A stretch of DNA of 30,567 bases, taken from an uncultured Oscillospiraceae bacterium (lineage in GTDB: Bacteria; Bacillota; Clostridia; Oscillospirales; Oscillospiraceae). This document shows, one piece after another, positions 24,118 to 30,567 of this stretch (within the stretch, counting starts at the first letter, position 1; every line of letters starts with the position of its first letter). Below the pieces are notes generated by a model that saw only the letters and a program-made list of their open reading frames with translations, was not told the DNA's origin and did not search any database. The position numbers were made by a program, and so were the translations under genes. Location: the NCBI GenBank assembly GCA_934565425.1, contig CAKTHW010000011.1:1-30567 (forward strand), given 5' to 3'.

Positions 24118-25233
24118 TTACGGCAACACCGCCGCCGGTTCCGTCAGCCGACGGATCTCCTCTGCCAGCCCGTCAATGTCGCCTTCCGCCGCAATGTGCT
24201 CTCCGCCTGCGCTCTCAGGGCTGCCGCCCACGTCATAGGTAACGACCGGCGTCCCGCAGGCCCTGGCCTCCAGGTTCACCGTCGGATATGTATCCTGGTG
24301 CGTGGGGTTAACGAACACGTCTGCCGCGCTGTAGATCCCAGCCAGTTCTTCGGCGTCTGCGGTGCGGGGCAGGGCCAGAATGCCCGCGGGCAGTCCGCTT
24401 TTCTGCTTTTCCGTCACTCCCACCAGAACAATGGCATACCGGCTGTCCAGCTTCTCCCGCAGCCGGCAGAAATCGGGCAGTCCCTTCTCCCGGGTCCAGA
24501 CGCTGGCCGCGCCCAGAACCACCGTTTTCCCGGCCAGTCCGTACCTGGCCCGGAAATCGCTGGGAGTCGGCCTGAAAATATTCCGGTCGATCTGATTGCG
24601 CCGCACCTCAACGGGATACCCGCTCAGAAAGCTCTGCTTCACCGTCCGGGCCAGCCACTCCGACGGAACGATGAGCGTCAGGTCTGCGACGCCGGTGAAG
24701 CACGCGCGTTTATAGCGGTAATACGCCTGTGTGCGGTCCGGTCCATAGGTTTTGGGATACGCCCTCAGTTGCGGGCAGTCTCCGCAGCCGGATCTCCAGC
24801 GATCGCAGCCGACGGCGCTGAAATGTGCGCAGTGCCCGGTAAACGCCCAGCAGTCGTGTAGCGTCCAGAGGACCCGGATCTGCGGATGCTCCTTCAGCCA
24901 TCCGAAAAGCAGGCCGATGTTCAGATAATATCCGTGCAGATTGTGCAGCCAGACCACGTCCGGCCGAAAACGCTCCATTTGCCGAAGCAGCCGCCGGGTC
25001 GCCGCCCCGGAGCCGTATCCATTCAGATCCAATAACCGCACGATTCCGGCATGAACCAGATAATCCGCCTTTGTGCCGATCCGGATCAGCTGCGCCGCGC
25101 CGTTATCCGCGCACGCTCTGCCGTATGCGGCGGCGCATTCATGCCCCTCACTTCTGAGCTGCCGGCATTTTTCCGCAACGATCCTGCCTGTGCTTCCGAC
25201 GCCGTAAACGGAGTTGATGAATAAATATCTCAT
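24118..25233 (-). CDS. Glycosyltransferase family 4 (WcaC-like paralogue)
   Basis: 371 residues from ATG 25233, 13 bases after the preceding gene; GAGGG lies 11 bases upstream. The chain begins MRYLFINSVYGVGSTGRIV and has the shared cysteine-rich block CDRWRSGCGDCPQLRAY and YSAADVFVNPTHQDTYPTVNLEAR. The first acidic residue of the E-x7-E motif is Asp (D-x7-E), which I have seen in this subgroup. It is a paralogue of the enzyme at 14851-16074. It likely transfers one sugar in repeat-unit assembly. It is separated from the glycosidase gene by 277 bases. Confidence 0.86.
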   Translation of the reverse strand: MRYLFINSVYGVGSTGRIVAEKCRQLRSEGHECAAAYGRACADNGAAQLIRIGTKADYLVHAGIVRLLDLNGYGSGAATRRLLRQMERFRPDVVWLHNLHGYYLNIGLLFGWLKEHPQIRVLWTLHDCWAFTGHCAHFSAVGCDRWRSGCGDCPQLRAYPKTYGPDRTQAYYRYKRACFTGVADLTLIVPSEWLARTVKQSFLSGYPVEVRRNQIDRNIFRPTPSDFRARYGLAGKTVVLGAASVWTREKGLPDFCRLREKLDSRYAIVLVGVTEKQKSGLPAGILALPRTADAEELAGIYSAADVFVNPTHQDTYPTVNLEARACGTPVVTYDVGGSPESAGGEHIAAEGDIDGLAEEIRRLTEPAAVLP

Positions 25234-25246
25234 GAAAGGTGATCCC

Positions 25247-26569
25247 TCAGTCCGCCGTGCGCAATACGCCCCTGAACAGGTCCACATACCTGTTCAGGCT
25301 GATGTCCTCGGCGTACCGGTCCGCGTAAAGTCTCGCCGCATTGCCCGACATTTTCCTGCACAGCTCCGGGTCCTGATAAAGCGTCAGGATGTTCCGGGCC
25401 AGCTGCGCGCCGTTTCCCACGTCGGAAAACAGCCCGATCCCGGCGTGCACAGCCTCCTTTGACAGATAGGAGTCCTGTTCCGCCACGGCCAGGATCGGCA
25501 GGCCGCCCTGCAGATAGCTGTAATATTTACTGGGCGCGCACATGCCGGTCAGCCCCCGTTCCAGGCTGACGATGCCGCAGGAGCTGGCGGCCAAGGCCCG
25601 GTCGAAGTCCTCCCCCGTCAGGAAGCCGCAGAGCTTCACGTTGGGCAGATGCTCCGCCGCCTGTCGGAGGTCGGACAGCTTGCTTCCGTGCCCGGCCACC
25701 ATGAATTTGATGTGCGCCTGGTCCTTGAGAAGCTCCATGGCCCGGATCAGCGCCGTTTCGTCCTGGCACACGCCTAAATTGCCGAAATAGGACACAACAA
25801 AGTCGTCCTCCGCATATCCCAGCTCCCGGCGGGCGCTGCCTGCCCCCTCCGACGGAGCCTCGTGGGCCCAGTTGGCGATTGTCACCACCCTGTCCTCCGA
25901 CAGCTCCGGACGGTTCCGCAGCAGGAACCCCCGCATCTCGTCGGTCAGGGCAACAACGGCGTCGGCGCGCTTGAACAGCGACCGGTTGATGCCCTGCATC
26001 ACCCGGGTGATCACCCCGCCGGGGGACAGACTGCCGGAGGCATAGGCGATCTCGGGATACACGTCGTGGGACACAAACACGATCCTGCATCCGAACAGGA
26101 CCTCGGCCAGCACGGCGGCAACGGGAAGCACCGGCGGATTGGAATACACCATCACCGTCTCGCAGTGCCTGAAAACGCCGATGTGACGTATCACCGCGGC
26201 GGTAAACGAAAAATAGTTTATAAGCCGTCCCAGGCGGCTGCTCCGCTTCAGCTGCAGATAGCGCAGTCTTCTTATGTGAACGCCGTCCAGCGTTTCCTGC
26301 AGAGGAACGCTCCCTGCGGCATGATACTCCCGGGGATAGCCGCACACGGCCTCCACCTTCAGACCGCTGTCGGCAAGGTACTTGGCCGTATCCCAGCTCA
26401 GCCGCGCGGAGGTAACGTACTCCGGGGCAAAAAACTGGCAGAGGATGGCAACATCCGCCGCCCGGCCGCCGTGCCGCCGGTTTTCCGATCCCCCTTCGGA
26501 TTCCTGCTTTGCCTCCGGATCCTTCCGCAGCAGGGAGGCCGCCGCCATTTCCATGTTGATCTTCTCCAT
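25247..26569 (-). CDS. Glycosyltransferase family 4 (WcaI/WbuB-like)
   Basis: 440 residues from ATG 26569; an alternative in-frame ATG at 26554 has a better spaced GGAG (nine bases), so the true start may be there. The first ~37 residues are hydrophilic and outside the fold. The GT-B domain begins ADVAILCQFFAPEYVTSARL and includes SHDVYPEIAYASG, FVVSYFGNLGVCQDETALI and CAPSKYYSYLQGGLPILAV, as in WcaI/WbuB-type transferases. It is the first gene of the long operon, downstream of the promoter at 26698-26726. An early step after priming is plausible but not shown. Confidence 0.83.
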   Translation of the reverse strand: MEKINMEMAAASLLRKDPEAKQESEGGSENRRHGGRAADVAILCQFFAPEYVTSARLSWDTAKYLADSGLKVEAVCGYPREYHAAGSVPLQETLDGVHIRRLRYLQLKRSSRLGRLINYFSFTAAVIRHIGVFRHCETVMVYSNPPVLPVAAVLAEVLFGCRIVFVSHDVYPEIAYASGSLSPGGVITRVMQGINRSLFKRADAVVALTDEMRGFLLRNRPELSEDRVVTIANWAHEAPSEGAGSARRELGYAEDDFVVSYFGNLGVCQDETALIRAMELLKDQAHIKFMVAGHGSKLSDLRQAAEHLPNVKLCGFLTGEDFDRALAASSCGIVSLERGLTGMCAPSKYYSYLQGGLPILAVAEQDSYLSKEAVHAGIGLFSDVGNGAQLARNILTLYQDPELCRKMSGNAARLYADRYAEDISLNRYVDLFRGVLRTAD

Positions 26570-26632
26570 TCTGTCCCGCTCAGCCGCATACGGCCGTTTT
26601 CCTCTTGATGCTCTCCTGCGGCTTTTGCCAAC

Positions 26633-26684
26633 AAAAAAAGGAGATATCGCGGAGGCCTCCCCTCTGTGGGGAAGATAAGCCGCA
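26633..26684 (-). promoter_or_regulatory. Possible transcription attenuator in operon leader
   Basis: Read on the minus strand, the leader can fold in two exclusive ways. One is GCGG...CTTCCCC paired with GGGGAGG...CCGC. The other pairs the same GGGGAG segment with CTCCTTT just before seven T residues (26633-26639), which would resemble an intrinsic terminator, although with two G-U pairs. Mutually exclusive stems ending in a T-run are the hallmark of attenuation. The sensing mechanism, if any, is unknown. Confidence 0.4.
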
Positions 26685-26697
26685 ATCCCCTTCGCGT

Positions 26698-26726
26698 ATT
26701 ATAGCATGTTGCACATAAGAATGCAA
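26698..26726 (-). promoter_or_regulatory. Main promoter of the capsule glycosyltransferase operon
   Basis: On the minus strand: TTGCAT (-35, 26721-26726), a 17-base spacer, and TATAAT (-10, 26698-26703) preceded by TG, giving an extended -10. The -35 half matches consensus only in the first three bases. TTGCA and TGCAA within the -35 and spacer form a short inverted repeat that may be a regulator site. Transcription would start near 26691, about 120 bases before the first gene. Confidence 0.7.
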
Positions 26727-26864
26727 TTGCCTCCGGCAGAAAAATGGATAAAAATGAATTTTTCTGTCAGAATATATTAACGTTTCGCGAAGAAGTCTGT
26801 CACCTGGAAAGCTCAGTGCAGTCGGCCCGGCGGACAGGCTGCCATTGTACCGCATTGTGTGCCC

Positions 26865-26900
26865 AAAAAAACGGGCATCCGGCCAAGGCCGGATGCCCGT
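26865..26900 (-). terminator. Terminator after rmlD operon
   Basis: A perfect 14-base complement (26871-26884 with 26887-26900) is followed on the minus strand by seven T residues (26865-26871). It is a strong intrinsic terminator for the rhamnose operon and separates it from the downstream capsule promoter. Confidence 0.85.
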
Positions 26901-26901
26901 C

Positions 26902-26932
26902 AGCTTGTCAAAAAAGTCTTATTTGACAAGCT
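26902..26932. terminator. Second, A+T-rich hairpin after rmlD
   Basis: An 11-bp perfect stem (AGCTTGTCAAA 26902-26912 with TTTGACAAGCT 26922-26932) lies ten bases from the rmlD stop, ahead of the G+C-rich terminator. The loop is AAAGTCTTA. The plus strand continues CTTTTT, so it may also stop antisense transcripts. Two tandem hairpins of different composition are unusual but fit a strong boundary. Confidence 0.5.
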
Positions 26933-26941
26933 CTTTTTCGC

Positions 26942-27862
26942 TTACTGATTGTCGCCCAGCTCCCGGAGATACCGGCTCAGGGCGTCCTTCCACTCCGGCA
27001 GCGGCGTGAAGCCGTTCTCCGCCAGCTTGCTCTTGTCCAGGCGGCTGTTGAAGGGCCGGGCCGCCTTGGACGCGCCGTATTCCGCCGTGGTCACGGCGTC
27101 CACCTGCACCGGCAGCCCCGCCTGGCGGAAGATCTCGCAGGCGAAGTCGTACCAGGAGATATACCCGCCCTCGTTGGTGGCGTGGTAATACCCGTACTTG
27201 TCGGACTCGATCATGTCCACCAGCAGCCGCGCCAGATCCAGGGTATAGGTAGGCGTACCGATCTGGTCGCACACCACCCGCAGCTTGTCGTGGGTCTTGC
27301 CCAGCTGCAGCATGGTCTTGATGAAGTTCTTGCCGTTCAGGCCGAACACCCAGGCGATCCGCACGATGAAATACTTCTCCAGCCGGGAGCTGACGGCCAG
27401 CTCGCCGCCCAGCTTGGTCTCGCCGTAGAAATTCAGGGGCTGATAGTCCTTGCAGTCCGGCTGCCAGGGGGTCTCCCCCTGGCCGTTGAACACATAGTCC
27501 GTGGAAATGTACATCATCTTGCAGTCCATCTCCCGGCAGGCCTGGGCCAGATGGGCGGTGCCGTCCACGTTGATGGCCCGGACCTTGGGCTGCTTGTCGG
27601 CGTCCTCGGCCAGGTCCACCGCCGTCCAGGCGGCGCAGTGGATCACGGCGTCGGGCCGCACCTGGTCCATCACCTGCCGCACCTGCTGCTCATTGGTGAT
27701 GTCCATGGCCACATAGGGCATCCCCGTCACGGCGGAGCCGTCGGCGATGCCGCTGTATACCGGGGCAATGTCGCTGCCCACGCCCTGATGGCCCCGGCGG
27801 GCCAGCTCGTTCATGACGTCGTGGCCCAGCTGACCGCCCACGCCCGTTACCAATACCTTCAT
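26942..27862 (-). CDS. rmlD: dTDP-4-dehydrorhamnose reductase
   Basis: 306 residues from ATG 27862 with GAGGAGG nine bases upstream; the open frame extends to 27961 but only into the upstream gene. Motifs are GVGGQLG (7-13) for NAD(P)H, CAAWTAVDLAE (76-86), STDYVF (120-125), and YGETK (146-150), the catalytic YxxxK. It performs the last step of dTDP-L-rhamnose synthesis, reducing dTDP-4-dehydro-L-rhamnose. It is the last gene of its operon and is followed by the terminator pair. Confidence 0.93.
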   Translation of the reverse strand: MKVLVTGVGGQLGHDVMNELARRGHQGVGSDIAPVYSGIADGSAVTGMPYVAMDITNEQQVRQVMDQVRPDAVIHCAAWTAVDLAEDADKQPKVRAINVDGTAHLAQACREMDCKMMYISTDYVFNGQGETPWQPDCKDYQPLNFYGETKLGGELAVSSRLEKYFIVRIAWVFGLNGKNFIKTMLQLGKTHDKLRVVCDQIGTPTYTLDLARLLVDMIESDKYGYYHATNEGGYISWYDFACEIFRQAGLPVQVDAVTTAEYGASKAARPFNSRLDKSKLAENGFTPLPEWKDALSRYLRELGDNQ

Positions 27863-27879
27863 TGCTTGTAACCTCCTCG

Positions 27880-29001
27880 TTACAGATACTTGACCGCCTT
27901 GCAGATGGGCCGCTCTTTTCCCCAGCGCCCGGTCATGGCGGCTTTGACCTTCTCTTTGCACCAGACCAGTGCAGCCTCAATAAGCATCAGCACCGCGAAC
28001 TCCGCCAGCATCATCAGGAAATACGGCGCCGTCGGCGTCTGTGCCAGGTAAAAACGCTTGCCCAGCATCACCAGTTCCGGCGCGATCTGCCAGGGCAGAT
28101 GCGTGGCCATCAGGAACATGGAGTGCCTGCCGCACCAGATCAGGGGCCTCAGGGATATGCGGGCCTCCAGCCAGCGCAGCAGCTCCAGAACGGCCACGGA
28201 ACCCAACACACCGTTGAGATAGAACACCGGAGCAAAGGACCCCAGCTTAAAGGAGTTGAAATCCAGGTCCGGACTCAGCAGCGACAGGCCCAGATTCACC
28301 GCCAGCAGGACCGCCAGCACCGGCAGCCTTCCCAGCCGCTGCGGCTTCCCCCGCCGGTAAAGCAGATACCCGCACAGCATGAACCAAAAGCCGCTGACGC
28401 TCTTGGCCAGAACAATAAACAGATTGCGCACCACCTGCACCCACAGGCGATCCGCCCCGGGAATATCCATTCCCTGATAGAAATAGCCGATGACGCACAG
28501 GATAGCCGGCGCCAGGACACACACCAGTATGCGCTTGGCGGCAGACCAGCCCTCCGGCCGCACCGCCGCAAACAGCAGCTCGGCGATCAGCAGCGTAGGC
28601 AGAAACCACAGGGTGGCAACACCCCGCAGCGTCACCGTCAGGATCACGTCCCCCTTCAGGGCCGCCAGTCTGCTGCCGCCGTGTATGGTGAGAAAAGCCA
28701 GGTGCGCCAGAATCGCCAGAGCCGAAAACACGCCATAGGGGATCACCAGGGAATACCAGCGTTTTTTCATCACCTGTGCACAGGAATCCCTCTGGCCCCG
28801 CTCCCCATAGCGGTATGCCTTCAGCAGACCCACCACCACATAGAACACAGCGATCTTGAAGGAGGAAAACCATACGGAGCTGGTGCTCCACAGGTAGTCC
28901 ATGTGGCCCCAGATGATGGCCAGCATGCCCAGGCCCTTTGCCGCGTCCACAAAGCCCAGGTGCGTCTGCCCCATCCGAACTTCTACTGCCTGCTGCTCCA
29001 T
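27880..29001 (-). CDS. Membrane acyltransferase (acyltransferase-3 family, OafA/fucose O-acetylase-like)
   Basis: 373 residues with about ten hydrophobic segments. The first segment FVDAAKGLGMLAIIWGHMD (17-35) is the family signature, with the catalytic histidine at H33. Members transfer acetyl or other acyl groups onto sugars or lipids across the membrane. It lies between rmlB and rmlD (3 bases after the rmlB stop, 17 before the rmlD start), so it is part of the rhamnose operon. It could O-acylate the polymer, possibly on rhamnose. The ribosome site (GGAAA, within the end of rmlB) is weak. Substrate is inferred only. Confidence 0.85.
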   Translation of the reverse strand: MEQQAVEVRMGQTHLGFVDAAKGLGMLAIIWGHMDYLWSTSSVWFSSFKIAVFYVVVGLLKAYRYGERGQRDSCAQVMKKRWYSLVIPYGVFSALAILAHLAFLTIHGGSRLAALKGDVILTVTLRGVATLWFLPTLLIAELLFAAVRPEGWSAAKRILVCVLAPAILCVIGYFYQGMDIPGADRLWVQVVRNLFIVLAKSVSGFWFMLCGYLLYRRGKPQRLGRLPVLAVLLAVNLGLSLLSPDLDFNSFKLGSFAPVFYLNGVLGSVAVLELLRWLEARISLRPLIWCGRHSMFLMATHLPWQIAPELVMLGKRFYLAQTPTAPYFLMMLAEFAVLMLIEAALVWCKEKVKAAMTGRWGKERPICKAVKYL

Positions 29002-29004
29002 GGC

Positions 29005-30024
29005 TCAGCGATTTCCGTACATCTTCTCGTAGTAGTCCTGATACTCGCCGGAGATGATGGTCTCCCACCACTCCCGGTGATTCAGGTACCAGTCGATGGT
29101 CTTTTTGATGCCGTCGGCGAACTTGGTCTCCGGCAGCCAGCCCAGCTCGTTGTGGATCTTGGTGGGGTCGATGGCATAGCGCATATCGTGGCCCTTCCGG
29201 TCCGCCACATGGACGATGAGGCTCTCGGGCTTGCCCAGCTCCTTGCAGATCAGCTTCACAATGTCGATGTTGCGCATCTCGTTGTGGCCGCCCACGTTGT
29301 ACACCTCGCCCACGCGGCCCTTGTGGATGATCAGGTCGATGGCCCGGCAGTGATCCTCCACATACAGCCAGTCCCGGACGTTGAGACCCTCGCCGTACAC
29401 CGGCAGGGGCTTGTCGTTGAGGGCGTTGGCGATCATCAGGGGGATCAGCTTCTCCGGGAAGTGATAGGGCCCGTAGTTATTGGAGCAGCGGCTGATGGAC
29501 ACCGGCAGGCCATAGGTCCGGTGATACGCCTGCACCAGCAGGTCGGCGGACGCCTTGGAGCTGGAGTAGGGGCTGGAGGTGTGGATGGGGGTCTCCTCGG
29601 TGAAGAACAGGTCCGGCCGGTCCAGGGGCAGGTCGCCGTACACCTCGTCGGTGGACACCTGGTGATAGCGCTGGATGCCGTACTTGCGGCAGGCGTCCAT
29701 CATGGTGGCGGTGCCGATGATGTTGGTCTGCAAAAACACACCGGGATCCTCGATGGAGCGGTCCACATGGCTCTCGGCGGCGAAGTTCACCACCATGTCG
29801 GGGTGCTCCTCCTCAAACAGCTTGTAAACGGCCTCCCGGTCGCAGATATCCGCCTTCACGAAGCGGAAGTTGGGGTTGTCCATCACAGGAGCCAGGGTGG
29901 ACAGGTTCCCCGCGTAGGTCAGCTTGTCCAGGCACACGATGCGGTAGTCGGGATGCTCCTTGAGCATATGGAACACGAAGTTGCTGCCGATAAAGCCGGC
30001 GCCGCCGGTAACGATAATGGTCAT
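29005..30024 (-). CDS. rmlB: dTDP-glucose 4,6-dehydratase
   Basis: 339 residues, normal length. The NAD loop is GGAGFIGSNF (7-16), the catalytic segment is STDEVYG (124-130), and YSSSK (153-157) is YxxxK. It converts dTDP-glucose to dTDP-4-dehydro-6-deoxyglucose, the second step of the rhamnose pathway. GGGAG nine bases upstream of ATG 30024 lies in the end of rmlC, which stops three bases away. No changed key residue was noted. Confidence 0.95.
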   Translation of the reverse strand: MTIIVTGGAGFIGSNFVFHMLKEHPDYRIVCLDKLTYAGNLSTLAPVMDNPNFRFVKADICDREAVYKLFEEEHPDMVVNFAAESHVDRSIEDPGVFLQTNIIGTATMMDACRKYGIQRYHQVSTDEVYGDLPLDRPDLFFTEETPIHTSSPYSSSKASADLLVQAYHRTYGLPVSISRCSNNYGPYHFPEKLIPLMIANALNDKPLPVYGEGLNVRDWLYVEDHCRAIDLIIHKGRVGEVYNVGGHNEMRNIDIVKLICKELGKPESLIVHVADRKGHDMRYAIDPTKIHNELGWLPETKFADGIKKTIDWYLNHREWWETIISGEYQDYYEKMYGNR

Positions 30025-30027
30025 GGC

Positions 30028-30567
30028 TCATTCTCCCTTTCCGTAAACGAAGTTGCAGTCGCTGTCCGCCAGCAGCGGAGCGTTTTTGTCCTTGTCGGAC
30101 AGAATGGGGTCCGTCACGCCCCAGTCCACGCCAATGGCAGGGTCGTCGAAGCGGATGGACCGGTCGCTGGGATGGTCATAGAGGTTGTCCGCCTTATAGC
30201 AGAAGTCCACATCGTCCGTCAGGGTCACGAAGCCGTGGCCAAAGCCCCGGGGAATGTAGAACTGGCGCTTATTTTCGGCGCTGAGCTCCACGGATACCCA
30301 CTGCAGATAGGTGGGGGACCCCTTCCGCAGGTCCACCGCCACGTCCATCACGGCGCCCCGCACCACCCGGACGATCTTGGCCTGGGCCATGGGGTCCTGC
30401 TGGAAGTGGATGCCCCGCAGGGTCCCCTTCCTGGCGGTGAAGCTCTCGTTGTCCTGCATGCTGTTGAAGTGCAGGGCTTCATACTTGGGCAGGGACCAGG
30501 TTTCCATGAACCAGCCCCGGTGATCGCCGAACACGTCCGGCTCGATGATCTTTACCTCGGGAATTTT
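30028..30567 (-). CDS. rmlC: dTDP-4-dehydrorhamnose 3,5-epimerase, N-terminus cut by window end
   Basis: 179 codons are visible, reading in frame to the right edge; the true start lies outside, probably about 5-15 residues upstream. The frame before the first visible ATG/GTG reads IPEVKIIEPDVFGD, matching RmlC N-termini, so the gene does not start at GTG 30534. Cupin motifs are GTLRGIHFQ (48-56), KIVRVVRGAVMDVAVDLR and GFGHGF. It carries out the double epimerisation giving dTDP-4-dehydro-L-rhamnose. It is the first visible gene of the operon. Confidence 0.93.
   Translation of the reverse strand, partial: KIPEVKIIEPDVFGDHRGWFMETWSLPKYEALHFNSMQDNESFTARKGTLRGIHFQQDPMAQAKIVRVVRGAVMDVAVDLRKGSPTYLQWVSVELSAENKRQFYIPRGFGHGFVTLTDDVDFCYKADNLYDHPSDRSIRFDDPAIGVDWGVTDPILSDKDKNAPLLADSDCNFVYGKGE

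Larger units (their letters stand above)
26570..26864. promoter_or_regulatory. Non-coding leader and promoter region of the capsule operon
   Basis: About 295 bases without a convincing gene. From the far end it holds an A+T-rich inverted repeat (CAGAAAAAT 26737-26745 with ATTTTTCTG 26758-26766), which could act as an UP element or operator upstream of the -35, then the promoter, and then a ~120-base leader with a possible attenuator. A 91-codon minus frame here has no ribosome site and resembles no family. Confidence 0.55.

Noticed and set aside
26580..26855. 91-codon minus frame in the capsule leader
   Set aside because: No ribosome site and no recognisable pattern; it covers the promoter and leader hairpins, which explain the region better.

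Overview
The window looks like the chromosome of a G+C-rich gut-type Bacillota, most likely Oscillospiraceae or a relative. The basis is gene content and style: a sigma/RsgI-like pair, a MocR regulator beside an ECF transporter S subunit, a GreA-type factor, and a Gram-positive capsule module (PHP tyrosine phosphatase, separate Wzz and BY-kinase). This is inference from the sequence alone; no database was searched.

Left part (1-4746). The tail of an ECF-type sigma factor overlaps a membrane anti-sigma factor with an RsgI-like segment and three PepSY repeats, and a bidirectional terminator follows. On the minus strand lie an ECF-transporter S subunit and a YwlG/TIGR01440 protein. Divergent to them is a MocR/PdxR regulator, with a perfect 10-bp inverted repeat in the shared promoter region, followed by a GreA-like factor and a second bidirectional terminator.

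Capsule/exopolysaccharide locus (4746-26569, all minus strand, transcribed right to left). From the promoter side: two GT4 glycosyltransferases, a 1,728-residue secreted phosphodiester glycosidase/LRR protein with a perfect 492-bp internal duplication, a third glycosyltransferase, a Wzy-like polymerase, two more glycosyltransferases, a kinase-fold-like protein, a small single-pass membrane protein, an acetyltransferase remnant, a Wzx flippase, capE-capF-capG (UDP-N-acetyl-L-fucosamine synthesis), a CpsB/YwqE phosphatase, Wzz and the CpsD BY-kinase. Most genes are spaced by a few bases or overlap. A strong extended -10 promoter and a possible attenuator leader lie at 26633-26726.

Right edge (26865-30567, minus strand). 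rmlC (cut by the window end), rmlB, a membrane acyltransferase and rmlD form a dTDP-L-rhamnose operon ending in two tandem hairpins. Together the two operons predict a Wzx/Wzy-type surface polymer containing L-FucNAc and L-rhamnose, possibly O-acylated, with chain length set by Wzz/CpsD/CpsB. No priming glycosyl-phosphotransferase and no rmlA are visible here, so both must lie elsewhere. The least understood parts are the kinase-like/membrane-protein pair (11764-13650), the glycosidase-LRR protein, and the leader of the glycosyltransferase operon.
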